Positions 23,090 to 37,700 of a stretch of 64,000 bases of DNA are shown in pieces. The DNA comes from Branchiostoma belcheri. Lineage: Eukaryota; Chordata; Leptocardii; Amphioxiformes; Branchiostomatidae. The stretch is taken from the NCBI RefSeq assembly GCF_001625305.1, contig NW_017804398.1, forward strand, positions 567,502-631,501, in the 5' to 3' direction. The position numbers and the translations under genes are program-made. Numbering within the stretch: position 1 is the stretch's first letter; every line of letters starts with the position of its first letter. The notes below the pieces were generated by a model. The model was given only the letters and a program-made list of their open reading frames with translations, made no database searches and was not told the DNA's origin.

Positions 23090-23910
23090 TTGTAAATAAG
23101 AGCCTCATTTGCATGGATTATATCAGTTGATCATATTCTCCATCCAATGACAGCCTTATCATAACAAAAAGGCTATTACAGCACTTTCTCATAAATTATG
23201 CAAATGAGGTCATGATTTCAATAAATTATGTTTATTGATGTTCACCTTCACTTAACTTCCAAATGTGGCAAGTATGAAATTCGGGGTGCAGCAGTTACAA
23301 CTATGGAATTATAAAAATTTGCCATTAATTATGCAAATTAGGTCCTCATTTACATAATCTATATCCTCAGATGTTTTTCTCGTTCTCAAGTAGATGTCAC
23401 AAGTGTTTCATAGTTCTATCATCGAACTAAGCAGATTTATAGAATTTCATTAATTATGCAAATTAGCTCCTGAATTGCATAATTGCCATCTGATTATGTC
23501 AAGCATCACTTCAACTACCTACATACCAAAAATCACGACAATACGTCAACCGGTTCTTGAATTATCATCCTTCAATTTTTTTTCAACAAATTCTCCTGCA
23601 GTTCCAGAACAAGGCGCTAGGGAACCCAAACTCATGTCACTTCTTTCCTACCCCAAGAGCTATCTACCAATCAAAATTCGTGACCCTAGCATTTCCAGAA
23701 CATGAGATATCAAAACCGAAAGTTCAGCTGCAGTACCTAGGAAAGCCGCCAGGGGGCCCAAAATCTAATCATTTCTAGGTCTCATGAAGACCTACCCACC
23801 TACCAAGTTTTATTCCAATTCATCCACTGCTTCTCGAGTTATCTTGCTAAACCACACACAAACACACACACAAACGCTACTGAAAACATAACCTTCCTGG
23901 CGAAGGTAAC
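23090..23910 (+). mobile_element. Interspersed repeat, 'ggaggtaac' tail family, long copy
   Basis: Three units about 128 bp apart contain ttaattatgcaaattag-type sequence (23195, 23325, 23451). They are followed by gccgccagggggcccaaaat, a segment ending tcgagttatcttgct, a CA-rich tract and the tail aaccttcctggcgaaggtaac. The last 200 bp match 20395-20610. No coding capacity. The class is unknown to me. Confidence 0.6.
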
Positions 23911-26900
23911 AAGTCGACATCTGCTTGTAGATTAGGAACGTCCAGCCCGGCGGAATCCACCTCCATCTTTGTTCACTTCTCATGTAGGCTGAAAATGTGA
24001 CAATTAATCATCTGGGATTAGGTAAACTAGATTAACCTCTTCCAAACACCTCAAACACACTTAAGACAAATGCAGCTGGAAATTTGACAATTCATCATCC
24101 GGGATTAGGTAAATTTGATTAACCGTTCCCAAACACCTTTCCCGCCATTTCGTGACTGACAGTACCCGGATGACAGATGGGTACGGCACGGGCCAGTTCC
24201 CTGGCGCCAGTCTCTGCGGTAACCAGGGGCAACCGCACGTATCAGGTTTCACACCTGTATGCTCCATCACCTCAGATCCACATGCAAGAGACAAATCAGG
24301 ACATCGTTAGGAGCTTCGGTGATCATTGTTGGTGCATATATAGTGACTGTGTCTCTTAAATATCTACATCACCTAAAATACGCCAAGAACAGTTACTCAA
24401 GCAACTGGATCTGACTTTGGAAACGGTCATACGTTGTCTAACATAGATGTCTAACCTTCTCCGACGTACACCTAAAATACTATGTGGCAAATACACTTTC
24501 CGGTCCTCTATCAATCGATCATGAATTGTATTGTTCCTGCATCGTTTCATAAAATTAGTTTGGTGATTGTATCTGGCCTAGTTCACAGAATATAATTGTC
24601 CGCTACTAAAGATCAGTCGACCGGTTCACACGGGTAAACAAGAGTAAAAACAGCCTGTGGTGTGTGTGATGGAGGCAGCCCTATGAAATCCATAGGGATA
24701 GTTATTACAACGCCTAAAACGATGCTTCAATATCTAACATGTCATGAGTCAATTGGGAATCTCAGTTTGCTATTGACCGATTTTCTAAGTTTCGATCTTT
24801 TGTTCGCCTGCATTGAACATTCCTATACCTATTATATCATACATGCCATGATGTTTTATTTAAACTGCTGAAATCAATGCACCATACACAGGGATATAGG
24901 TCAATGTAAATCGTGCTCGCGAATGTCAATTCTGCAATGTCTGCAATACTCAGGGACTATTACACATCAATGAAGTATCTGTCGTACTTAAATCAATAAA
25001 GACTAAAAAAGGAAAATATGAATACGTGATGTTTATCAGCAACTCAGTTGCTGCTATCCTGAAAGGCGTGTAAAATAAGAATATTTCATTGCGGAGCTGA
25101 ATGTAGTCATTCTATGGACGCAACTGCGTCTGTTCATGCGTTACAAAAATTGTGCATTGAAGATTAGAAATAGTTTTATTTGGCCAATGTCTATAACATC
25201 GAAACATCAAGAGTATAGTCTGCAGATAAACATCAAAGCTGTCAGAACCGTTCCTTGCAAAATTTCTCGTGTGCTGACTGCAGCGTGTTTGTAGTTGATG
25301 CATTTTTATACGTAGGTCAGATAAAGCACTGAAATGGGAAAGGGCCGGTCGAACAATGTTATACGACTGGGCACACCGTTGCAAAATTTCAACCTTATTC
25401 TGACATTGCCTGACAATAAATGAAGAATATTACAGCTGCGATGTTATTCATTATGAGGCTAATTAAACTAGTTCCAAACGTCGCCCACATCGCTACAGAC
25501 TTGATGACGACAGTTCTTCCCAATTCACGTACTCACGGCGCCTCATTATTTCACCGACCTTCTGTCAAATCGAGAAGACAAGGACATCTATTTCACCGGG
25601 GTGGTCGCCGGCAGGGTGTTTGGGTGACCTGGTTAAGGCCTGGAATAATGTCCTGGCAAATTACCATATTGTGTTCTTCAAAGCATGGTGAGCAGTGAAC
25701 ACAGTGTAGGACTGTCGTTTAATATATTGCTGTTAGTATGTAAGTTAGTAATTTGATATTTGTTCCCATAGCTTTCTAAATTCACATACGTATGACTGAT
25801 GTTGGGTTACGATGTTGTATCTCTGAATGTGTGATCAAATAAACCATTTAGTCTTTTAAACCCCAGACCCTTTATGTTATAACGTCGTGACAACTCCCAA
25901 AGCCTTTCATATGCTTGTCCCGCCTCTGTAACTTTTCCCTGTATCAAAGAACGGCCTCTGTCCTCAGTGGACCTCCAGCAGCTCGTCCCCACTAATAATA
26001 TCTGGCACATAAAGGATGGTCCTCATCGAACCACTAGGTAATGTAGTTGTCGTTTGGAACAAGCAGTGGAGGGAGGTCTTTACGTGATCTTCAACAAGAG
26101 AACAAGAGCGCAATACAGTAGGTCGTAGGTCTAATCCATTTACAGAAATATTATCAAGCATGTTCGGTTCTCCGGGATGTCCTACAGGAGTAACAGACCA
26201 ATCAGATGGAATCACGGATTGGTTCCGTGCATCATTACGATGTACCAGACGTACCGTACATCACACGCCATGTCCCCGGTACAGGCAGATAAGGTCAGAC
26301 GTACAGTTCAGTCTCTAGCTATCGGAGCGTGGGTAATGGCTAACGGAAATGACTGAGAATCGAATCAACCTTTTTTTCTTTCAAAATGACATTGAATTTC
26401 GTCTCAAGCATACGTTTGAATGACAAGTTCATAATGTACAACTGAACAGCATGAAATAGGTAATAGTGAGGCCTGTTACGGACGGTGATATCACCACGTA
26501 CAAGCAAGACTTGAGCGTATGTACGTACTTGAGGCCTAGGCGGCTGCTCTATTATTTTTGTCGTAGTCTATTGCAATGGACTTTAATTTACAGTTAGGCT
26601 TGACACACGCAGAAACACTAAAAAAATCCATGTCTTAATAGAAAATTGAGAGATTCCTGTGGAGATTCCTTTACATTTTCAATCGCTGACAGAACCAGTT
26701 TACAGGGCTATAATGCTCCCTCACGGTGTTTCACAATCAAACTTCCTATCGAGTGCAGCAGTGAAGAACGTGTTACAGTACTGCGGGAATTCGAACCTTG
26801 ATGATGACATCCCATCTTGGTGAGAATATCATCGAGCTGTGGCCTGGCGCGTCGTTTCCCGGGCGTTAGGTCCATCAAACTGGTTAGAGCACGGGACCGG

Positions 26901-28716
26901 GATGATCATGGCGGAGCCAAATGTCGTGGTTGTGCTCTTTATGTGCCTAGTTGTAAAGGACTCCCGGTGTCATTGACATTTACCATGTACATGTATAAAA
27001 GAGCCCGCCAACGCGACAAATGGTGATGCCAGCGGAGGCAGATCTCCAACAGACTGTGTGGCCTTTCTATATCATTTTCTAGCTGCATTTCCAGTAGCCA
27101 GGCCCCTAGAAGCTTGGGGGCCAACACCTCTAAGTCAGTAGAACTGGGGTATCTTATTTAATCCTGTTGACTTATGCATACTTGCTAAATGGGTCAATTA
27201 ATTATTGTCAGACTTACAACTGTCTATTGTCATAGCGTTGGAGGCTGGTTTCCATAGTAACAAAGAATCCTGAGCTCCTACTAGTAGCTCTGGGAATGGG
27301 ACTGGCTCTCTCAAGTTACAAGTTTATATGGCCACAAGTTCACATAAGGAGGCACAGCCAGCCCCTGACAGCGGGAGATAACATAGTGTATAACATAGGC
27401 TGGACAATAATAATACCAAACTACGTTTGCGTAGTTTCCAAGGGACTGTGCCTCCGTATCAGGCACAGATCAATCACAACTGAAAGAACACATCCTCCAC
27501 AACAGATAAATCTTGAACACAAGGCGAGTGTCAGAAACAATGTGAATATGCTGGGACAATTCGTAGTGAAGACTGATACTTTTACAAGCTGACACACTAG
27601 CGATAATTTCTGGTGGATCTATGTACAGTCCGATAATTTGACACATGTTCCCATCGGTGGTTCTTCACGTCGAGAAGATGCATATCTTGTCAGCAGGAAC
27701 ATCGGGTGCTCATGTATTTCATGTAAAATGTGTCGCTTATGGGCCATGTTTGTCTTAATTCACGACCTTCACATTTGATCTTAACAGCTCCCAGTTTTGT
27801 ATGAGTCTTGAAGGCGTACGTCCCATATGTATATCAGAAAGCACCTTCTTTGAATTGCAGGTCGCTCGACTGGAGTGGAGTTTTGACCATAGAAAATAGC
27901 TAGCTGCTATGTGTTTCACGTTCATTTCAATGAAGAAATGTCTTACTGCGTTATCAGGTATTACTTAGGTTATGGACAGCAATGGAGTTAAGAAGTACGT
28001 ATATACTTTCCTAGAAATGACACCATGCAAAGGACAGTTGAACGTTGATTGGCAAGTTTTGCTAGGGCTTGCGTTGTCTGTAATGTCGGAAAATAATCTT
28101 AAAACTACGATAGGCAAAATGGCCATTGCTTTGTGCTTTGAGGCGACTGAAAACGTTACCGTTTGTAATGTCAAGGTTTTACAGGCCGGTCAAGCAGTTA
28201 GACACGTACTTTATTCAGAAGGCCACCGTTCTCCCTTGGTGTATGTGAAGATGAAATAGACGATATCAGCTGGGAATAAAAGCGTGGAAAGCACTTTCGT
28301 ACTCCTTGTCCTTTGAGGAGCCACTCTGCGATAAGCCACCGGCGACGGGCACAATGAATAAGGATGATGCTATCGCGCAATGGGTATCGATCGTCACGAA
28401 CGCCGACAAGAGCCATCAGGTACACCTCCCCCATCTGCGAATGGTATCTGCGAGACATCTGCCGAAAATCGCCCGATTCTAGGACGAGCCGACTGACTTG
28501 TGGGGGACTCAGGGTGTACGGAGAATTGATCACCCGTGCCGGACGCGCTGGTGGTCCGATAGCACATACGCAAACACTCCGGTCTCGTGCAGGATCTGGG
28601 CGGGAGCTTCCCAGACCTCCGGCGCTTCCGTTTACAAGCTGGGACCACTTAGTCGGCTGCTGTGGAGGGTTTCACGCGGGAATTTCTGGAGGACTGGAAC
28701 AACCGTCAGGAGAAAT

Positions 28717-31700
28717 ATGCCCGCTGCTACGGATTCTGTTGTCTGGGCCGTTTTCTTGGTACTGGCGCTGTCTGTGGTGCTGAAAGGTAGGGTGTTCTGT
28801 TTACAGGCGGAAGTCGCCGCTTGCAGGCGCAAACGCTTTTATAGTCAAGTTACTCAAGTATCTAGCATGTCCAGACAAACTGTAAAGCAATGATTCATTT
28901 GAAAAACTGTAAAAACGCGGCCGGGCAACCATATCATAGTTTCTCTTCCGCCACATTTCCAGTATTCTCTTGTGGATATAAACGGAGTCATTGTGCTTCA
29001 TACACGTTGAATATTCGTAACTTGGCAGCCCTAAACGTAATATCCAGCTATATTAAGAAAATATGAACCAAATTTCATGCTACTATTACAGGGAGCTTTG
29101 TGGGGTTTACACTGTGTTTATCTCACATATGGGCGCCATGCCTACAACCGAAAGGAGAAACCTCGTGGTACAAATGACTAGTGGCTTAGTTAATCCGACC
29201 AAAGACCCTGACCAAACGTCCCTGTTCCCCGCACCCGTCTGGCAATTCGTTTTGCATATGGCTAATAAATAGAATGATATCAAACGATCGATATGAAGAA
29301 ATAAGATACTTGGGAGTGGGGCGCGGCGTTCCGCTCTCTGAACTATGCTCCTGGCGATGTTAATTCAATCAGCTGATTTATGTACCACTGGTGGTTGATA
29401 TTTTGTACCCAAAGTATTGATTGCTTTCTACGTGCATGTTTAACCTAGGGTAGTGGTTTTAAACTAGTAAAACTGCCCACTGCACTAACGTCGGTTGAAA
29501 GCGCATTTGTCTTTATTTCCGAAATGTTTTGCACTTATCCGGGTACCCGCGTGGCTGGAAACGTAGAAAACGATAAATGTTTGATGGAGTCCGGCATGCA
29601 GATACAATCTGACCTACAAATGAAGGTGAACATGTGGCGTCAGGGTCGCTTCTATTCTTGGAAAATCCTCCCGGGTCTATTTATCGCAAAGCGGTTTGAT
29701 GAAGAACTTTGCCCTTCTATAAATAATTCTACAGTTCATTTGCCTTTCTTAATCGTAACATCAACATCCACACATACTCAAATGCTAAGTGACAATCCTC
29801 GAGATCACTAACTTGGAATTGCGCTGACTGCAACTTACGCTTTGGTATGACTAACGTATACGTATAACATATATAACGTATATAACGTTACAGGTATAGA
29901 GCCAATCAGTAGTCTGCCGCCATGCCAGTGTGCATGCCGTTCCAATGCACCGTTTGGTCGTGTCATCTTTTGAATATGTTTTCTTAAAGATAAGCTCTCG
30001 AAGAATGCTACATGTCAAAGGCCCAAATTACACAGCTGTGATTAACTGAAAAAACAATTCATATAAAAGGAAGGTAGCAGTTTGGTTTATGTAAGACAGT
30101 TATGACAATCAATAAACAAAGACACAGTGGATGTAAACAGCAGCAAAGCACATTCCAAGTCAAACTGTTCTCCTGCGAAGGTAGCAATAGATCACAATCA
30201 GTCACTCCCGTTTAAGCTAACATCAGTACATTATTCCATTAAGATGTTCCCTAATTTACATCACAGCGCTTTATCTGATGTTCGTAATCCGGGTTAATCC
30301 ACAAAGACCCTGAGGTACGTTCCCGAGCTCCATCTGTCTCGCGGGGAAGGTTGTATTACGCTTATTAGGACTTACCTCCGGCCACCTGCAAGGCCGATGA
30401 AGACGTATGCGACCCAGTCAAGGAGTAAATGACGATCTGTGCCCTTGGAAATTAGGAGCGGGCACAACGACGATTGCTGAGGCTTTGTTTTATAACAGAG
30501 CAATTCCTTTCCAGCTACTTCAAACAGGTGAGCTGTCCTGAACTAATGCCGGGGACACCAATTCCCCCTGCCGCGTGCCCTTGATGTCGAAGTTCCTTCC
30601 CCATGTGAACTTGCCATATGCTCAAAGCACACGTCATTGTACATAGGAACGGGCTGCATTGGAGCAAGGCCACTGGCTCAAATGGTCTACAGCCGTAGAT
30701 GTGCATTTTGTCAGCACAGTGAAGAAAGCACACACACGTACCGCCCCTCCCACAAGGTCAACATGACGTTGCATGACTATATCATACAAATCACATTAGT
30801 AGGATAAATACCCGTATTTCGACTATGATGCTGATACGGTAAAAAAAACAAGTATGATATTTGGCGATACTAATCGCAAGCTAGAAACGGTTTCTTTCTC
30901 AGTTTCTGACATTATGAAATAATCAAGAAGATGTGAATTTTTGTGCAAGCCCAGAAACCCGTTTACACAGACTTTCTGTCGGATTCTTTTCAAACCTTAG
31001 CAGTCATTATACAGCTGCATTGTTAAAGACTTTCCAGGCGAAAAGAGAACTTTACCGCAATACGTATCGTTACAGGAATCTGTTCAGCAATGTCAGTACA
31101 GACAGTTGGTACATCTCACAACCATGGCTCTGAGAATAACATCCCACAAAACGTTCTCACAGGAATTTTCCACAGCATGTTGATGATCTATAGACGTTCG
31201 TTGTGCGCTTTGTTAACCCAGAATTACTTATAATGGCGGTTCCTATCCGTTCAGTGCAAAATAAATCCCCCGGAACGCTTATTTTGGGAAAACAATTTTA
31301 CTTGAAACGAGTGCAGGGTCCACATGGATTGATCCATCTGAATTAAATCAATCCCTTGGTCCTTTTCGCTTGAAAAATGGCGCTTTGCGTGGGGGCCGCA
31401 TTACTGAAATGAGTTTCGCTGCGGCGTAGCTTGATGTTTTCAGAATGTAATAAGGAGGTTAATGGTAAAAATGGCATCTGTATTGTGGCAACGTGGTTAA
31501 TAGCTAGGCTGCTGCGTGAAGTATGTACACCCCGTTTCACACATGATGGGTCGTCAGTTCCGCTGGGTAGGCAGATTTAGCCACACTCCACTGACTGGTG
31601 GATGGTGGATGAAGAAATACTTTTTAGACCTTCGTAGAGGCTGCAGATGAGCAGAAATAGAAAACTCCCAACGAAATCACACAAGATGATTAAAGTAGAT

Positions 31701-34700
31701 GATCAGGATACGTCTACAACTCTCTTGAGGAAAGCCGCGGAATCCAACCAACAGGACGATCAGCTACAATCGCGCAGGGCTGGAATGGAATTGTTCTGAG
31801 CTGTGCGGCAGCAGATCCAATTAAAGATCTTAATTCGACATGGAGTCTGAAGACCCACAATTTGACGTAGTCGCCACAACCGCCTACATACTCAATATCG
31901 TTGTACATCATTCCAAAAGCGAGACCAAATCATCCATACATGAAGATAACGATACTATTATCGATAATACTTTGTATTCATAAATGTAGGATTGATTAGA
32001 CAAGTTGCACTGTTGTTTTTAAAACAGTTGTAACCACGTACTCTGTACATTGTGGAGAAATAAAGTTCACTCACTTATTCCTCCACTTTTCCCGGTTGAA
32101 CAATGTTGGTGACCAACAAGGAGGTAACTTTCTGCGAGAAATTAGGCCAGCGGAATGCGGATCACGACGTATCGATTCCATGAGCACATCTAAATTGGTA
32201 AAATAAATCCCATGGCCATATGGGGAGCATTCGTCGGGGTGTGCCCTACAGTGTGGCCAGTTAAAACTTTTCTGCGTTATATTAATATCTCATATCATAC
32301 ATAGATCCTCCGTCCCAGCTGTGTATTTAGAACATCCTTTCGGGCTGAACTGACCATCCCCAGGGTCAGTATCTTATGTGATTATGATTGCGAACTATAT
32401 CATATGCTTATTAAGTATAAGTATGCGGGTTAATCGTCGAAGTTCTCATTTTATTGCCAAGAGATTGTAAATAACGGGCTGTCCATACGTACACATGCCT
32501 GTGGACTACGTGACTTTTGGCCGCCACCACGCCGCGCAATGATCATGACCATAGCATGGGACGGCCGATGAAGATGTGCACATCCCAGTATCGACATAAT
32601 CCCGGCTCGGGTCCCATGTGCAGCCGCAGTAATTGGAATCAGGCAAAGACCTTCCCATCCCATTGGGAGCTAAAGTGAATGAAATGGACCGGAAAAGTTA
32701 ATTTCACGGATATGGTGACGAGAACGGTGTGTGTGTCTGTTTGCCCTCTGACGACCCCAAGGCAGGGGTTAATTATGCTGCCAACTCATAGAAACATCAG
32801 AAACTTTATACATGTATATTACTCCATATGCAAACACAGCTGGACATTCCCATTATTGATGAGGGAGCGTTGGCACTGACGGAATATAAACTCGACCTTG
32901 AATTCTATTACGTACTCTACTACAAAGAGCCAAGTAATTTAGGCATTTTTGGCTAATCTTGGCTCTGAGCCAGTGATAAGAGGTTTATTAAGAATCAGTA
33001 AACGTTCCTCCATTCATAGAGCAAAATTACGGCTATTCCATAACAACGTCGAGCCTAGTATCCAACGAGGTAAAGTTAAGTGACTCAAAGGGAACATATA
33101 CTGACACTCTTCTCTGTTAACAATTAAAAAACCAAGCCATACCAGGAGAACGAACACCTCAAGATGCTCGGTGATGCTGAGCCTGGCCTGGCCCGCGTGT
33201 CACGTTTTACAGAACAAAGTATTCCTGTTGCGGTTATTGGTATAAAACAATTAGCCTGAAAATGATTAATCATTACATTGCTTCCACTATAATGATACTT
33301 TATCTATCGGACTCTGGAGGATTGATGCAGAAGAAAACGTAATGCCAAATCTTAACCCTGGCCTGAAGGGTAACACCTAGGACTGTGCAGCTCTTAGTGG
33401 GTCTTACCACACACAGCTGCCGTCCTGAGTGCTGTCCAATAAAGACATGTACGAGACTGTCAGCCCCCGGAGGGTCCGTCGTTACCGTCCCGTCATTAAC
33501 CTTGCCTGACCTGTGCACATCACGCACCATATGGTCCTGCTCCCGACCAACGGAAGGTCCGGTCCGACCAAAAATCACTCCAGGGACGGGACTTCAGGGA
33601 CCTTCTTTTAATTACGTTGACTGGATTGTTGGACATTTGACCTACATTTAACTCTTCCACAGAACCTCCTTTACAGTTAGGTGCATGAAAATAAAATACA
33701 CAGCCTTTATGAAAAGCAGATCTACAGAGATATACATAATTCAGACAATAAGCGATTGAACATGATTTAAGAGTGAATTTATCAATAGAGATGAAAAATG
33801 AATTGACACTGCTTGCGGAAATGATAAAAGATGACAGAAAAGGTTAGGCATTAAAGTTATAATGAGATTGAGTCTTTTTCATTTCGCAGTAAGACACGCC
33901 CTTTAATCTTTCGAATTGACTGGCCTTCAGGCTATTTTGTACGCACCCGACGCCAGACGAGATTATTCCACGCCGCGGTACACTTTGTCATTACACGCGG
34001 AGCCGGGGAGTTCTGCCGGGATGGAGCTAGCATAGTGTGAGACGTGAGTCTCTGTGGAGCGTTAAATATCATCGGCTCCATCAGCACACTTACCTGCTTT
34101 GTGGTTATCCGAATACAATCTAAGAAAAATGAAAACTTTTGAATCCTTCTTTGGAGAATCCGTTTGTCAGTAGATCGGTGAGAAATTTTGTTTGCAATCT
34201 ACAAAGGATCATTACATCATATCATATCCAAATGCCATTTTTCTGGACCTGGTCATATCCCTTGGGTTTACCTGGTACCTAGTGGTCAATATAAAGTCAG
34301 TGGCTAGCTTTTCCGATGCGAAGTTGGCATCTCACACTGGAACTACTCTACGCACAAGTTAGTTCATGATTGTCCTCGCGTAAACAATAATACCACCAAA
34401 CTTAATTAATGTGAATACCACACACAATGTGACAAATTTCATCAAGAGCATTATGAGGCATTTATGCCATTTTCAGTAGAAAGACGCGAAGTGTCATGAA
34501 GTTAATCCAGAATAGCGAATTATGGTCGTCACAAAGACCAGCATACCGTCACCTGCTGCCCATAACCCACCATGTACCCCACTGCCAATCTACTCCCTGT
34601 GACGAGCAAAACGCCCCCAAGGACAAAACGAGCAGGCGAATGTATAACCGTCAGGATTTTACGTCTTCTCGGTCGTTCTTATTTCAGGACGTGGCGATCC

Positions 34701-37700
34701 GTATCCCAACACGGTCCTCGGTGGAGTTACGTGAACAAGTCGGCCTGGCGAAGACGGATTGTTCTTTAAGTCGGAATATGGATGGGAAAATGACAGAAAC
34801 GAGAAAACATGGTCCGCGGGCATGCGAATAAACACACGATTATATCAGGACCATGACAAACCATCAGGCTTCTCACTGAAGGATTGGATCACTGAGGTCA
34901 GTCTCAGCTTCTGTCTGCTGACAATGATGCACCAGTGACGAATGGTTCCGTTGCTACTAATAAAAGAGTTAATTATCTCACGGCAGTCTATCACAGGCAT
35001 GAGCGATGGGATACAGCAGTGGAGACTCCTGCGTTTATCTCATTGAACTGGGTGGGCAACAGCGGAGAGATATGCCTATGGAAACCATGCAATAAATCAG
35101 CGCATGCTTTGATCGAGAACGATGCTATTACTAGCCTATGTCGTACGTCGGTGCATCGGTACAGGGCGAAGAAAAATATACACTGTTTTAGCTACTATGT
35201 TGTGTTTCTTCTCATAAGCGTAGAAAGTAACAGATTTAACAGTGATGAATCATCAAGACAACACTGGTCAGAGTAAAGAAAGCGGTATCAACGGAAGGCC
35301 TTATACGGAGAAGGGGCTGCACGAGCTAGCTCCATGGAGGAGCTCTGCAGAGCTCCTCCATGGAGGTTGCTCGTTCAGCCGTCAGCTCTGCAGAGCTCCT
35401 CCATGGAGGTTGCTCGTACAGCCCTCCGCCATACCCCCGCAGAGCTCTGCGCCAAAACAAGCGAATTCGTTGGTTGGCGTCACGGGTTCAGTTTTCTATA
35501 GAGCTCTGTAGATATCAAGTTAATTCAATGTGAGTAGTAGGCGATATACAGCCAGTACTGTGTCACAAATAAAGACTTCGTCACGCAACTCTGCGCAACA
35601 CGGAGAGCTCTGCGCCCTAACAAGTCAATTCGTTGGTTGGCGTCACGGGTTCAGTTTTCTATAGAGCTCTGTGAGTAGTAGGCGATATACAGCCNNNNNN
35701 NNNNNNNNNNNNNNAGGAGCGCTGCAGAGCTCCTCCATGGAGGTTGCTCGTGCAGCCCCTATTGCTTATACGTATACAGAGGATGGCATGACACCCCCAT
35801 AACGATATCACATAGGAGTACACTACTACTTAAAGAGCACAGTTCTCACTGAGCTCTGATGGCGCCATAGAGAAAAGTTGCGATCGTCACTGTTTCCCCC
35901 TCCAGTTATCAACAATTCACGTTTTATCAACATACATGTATGTTGAGATGACACCTCACCGCAACGCTTTCCTTGTACGCCCATGAGTCCTGTCCCAGGG
36001 TGTAGTACGATGTATGATCCCATACGAGACAACAACATGAACAGCAGCATGTCTCTACAGCATACAGTTGAACGTCCTGTGTATTCTAAAGAAACATACC
36101 GCTAATGCCAATGCTAATGCCGAGGCATGTAATAAGGGATCAACATGCCAGGTTTCATACAGTCATGGTGGGTTGATGGGACACTGCCCAGGCACGACGC
36201 ATTTAAGTGTATGGTAAATAATCTGACGACGAACTAACACAGTAAAGTCTAATAAGCTATGCTGAAATTGATGTCAAGGTTAGGTCAAGGTCATACGGAA
36301 CATCATTGTCAAAATATGACGTCCAAATCTTAATCGTATTTACCACAGACAATGATAACACTAACTCCGTTATCCCCGCTGGACCTTGAATGGTGTAAAG
36401 TAATGGTGGAGTCTGGAGTCGTTAAAGTAATAACATCGATTAAATGACGGATGTAGGTTAAATGAGTGACCTGAATGTAGAATCACCAGGGACGACCATC
36501 CAATAGTTCTTTCGCAAACCGTATATGGCTAGGAAAACACCTCAACAATCAAAGAGCACGGCTGTGTCCTGTGTACCAACCAATCACGCTAATATCTAAC
36601 AATTACAATTCACCCACTGTTCGGGCCTCAATAAAGGAATCCGCTTTCTCGGTTGGGTCAGGTCTTTTGAGGTTACCAGTAGATGTGCACGGTAAGATAT
36701 CATCTTGCTCAATGCTGCAAGGGATGATTTACAATGAAAGCATATGGCGATAGGTAGCGTTACCGGTAACAGTACCGCTCCAGCTCCAGCACGGAAAGCA
36801 CGGTTGTCAAAATGAGAATCGACCAACCCCATGTGGTAGTATTTTCATTGTTGATCCCACAGAATTACACGTAAATCTACGCCAGTACGACAGAGATTAG
36901 GTACGTCGTTGTACGAATCCGCCCTCCCGGTATATCATTGTTTCCAAACAGCGATCTGTTTCCCAGCCTTGTTTTCCTCGTCCTATTTTTCTCCCGTTAC
37001 CATGGCAATCTGATCGTCTATCTCCCGCCTTTGACCCCATCCGCCAACATTTACGAGCCGTAATAAAGTCGGACCGAGCTGGAAATTAATGTTATGACTG
37101 CAGCAGATGTGGCGGCGTCCCTGGCTTCATTAATTATTTGTACGTGTCCGCTGTAAGCCCCAGGGTATTACGACAGTACCCATTCCCTCACACACATGTA
37201 CTACTGGATTGTGTCTTGTTTGGCAAATTAAAACAAGTAGGCTGCTGGAGTCTAGCATCCTACCGCAGGACCGCTCCATCTAAATTATGGCAATCTTTAT
37301 TTGCCTGTACTTGCCCACGTAGGCTGAAGTAAACGTAGTAGTTATTCTTTTACACCACAGGATAAAGGTAAATATCATGACCTGTAGTGTTGATAGTGAA
37401 CAAGGGAAGAGACAAAGCAGTTAAGTATATAGATATATGTTGTCCCTATACCTATTGTGCCCATACATGTTATCAACATACGTACAAATACATACATGTA
37501 TGCACATATGGTTCAAATAATGATCAGTTCTCCAATCATTGTGTTTGATTTCACTAAACTTAAACACAACGAAGTCATCCTTAAACCACCCTGCTACCAA
37601 CCCACGTTACAGAGGACCATGACATTTTCACCTGACGCGTATGCGTATTACTCATGACGGGGATACTTCGTTTTTGTTTGCTCCGAAGGACTCAAACATA

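Larger units (their letters stand above)
16857..28716. other. Gene-poor interval upstream of the Kirrel-like gene
   Basis: No gene is supported on either strand. Open frames of up to 154 codons (20596-21060 plus, 21157-21594 minus, 22683-23087 plus) lack domains, and the first begins in a repeat. It holds an RE1-type site (17043), two copies of an interspersed repeat (20395 and 23090) and a tandem block with MEF2-type sites (22440-22556). The block 19540-19900 is less AT-rich and dense in TAAT cores, looking like possible conserved regulatory DNA. The bases just before 28717 are probably Kirrel-like promoter and leader. Confidence 0.5.
35312..35760. mobile_element. Inverted-repeat element with ~46-bp termini, containing the assembly gap
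   Basis: The left end aggggctgcacgagc (35312-35326) is exactly inverted at 35746-35760. The inversion continues imperfectly for about 46 bp through ctccatggaggagctctgca. The flanks carry cttatacg at 35300-35307 and 35765-35772, a possible 8-bp target duplication set off by a few bases. Inside, an ~80-bp segment (attcgttggttggcgtcacg...) occurs at about 35463 and 35626. No coding capacity is seen. Eight-bp duplications suit hAT-type elements, but the class is unproven. Confidence 0.6.

Noticed and set aside
28364-28783. 139-codon plus frame overlapping the Kirrel-like signal-peptide exon
   Set aside because: A different frame from the signal peptide, no domain, and low-complexity Arg/Ser/Gly composition typical of a GC-rich leader.
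30001-34500. CRISPR-like or bacterial operon structure
   Set aside because: No regularly spaced identical repeats and no tandem intronless genes; the window is eukaryotic throughout.
34496-35276. Two plus frames of 111 and 113 codons in the first Kirrel-like intron
   Set aside because: No domains, no fitting splice sites and no homologous motif; likely chance.
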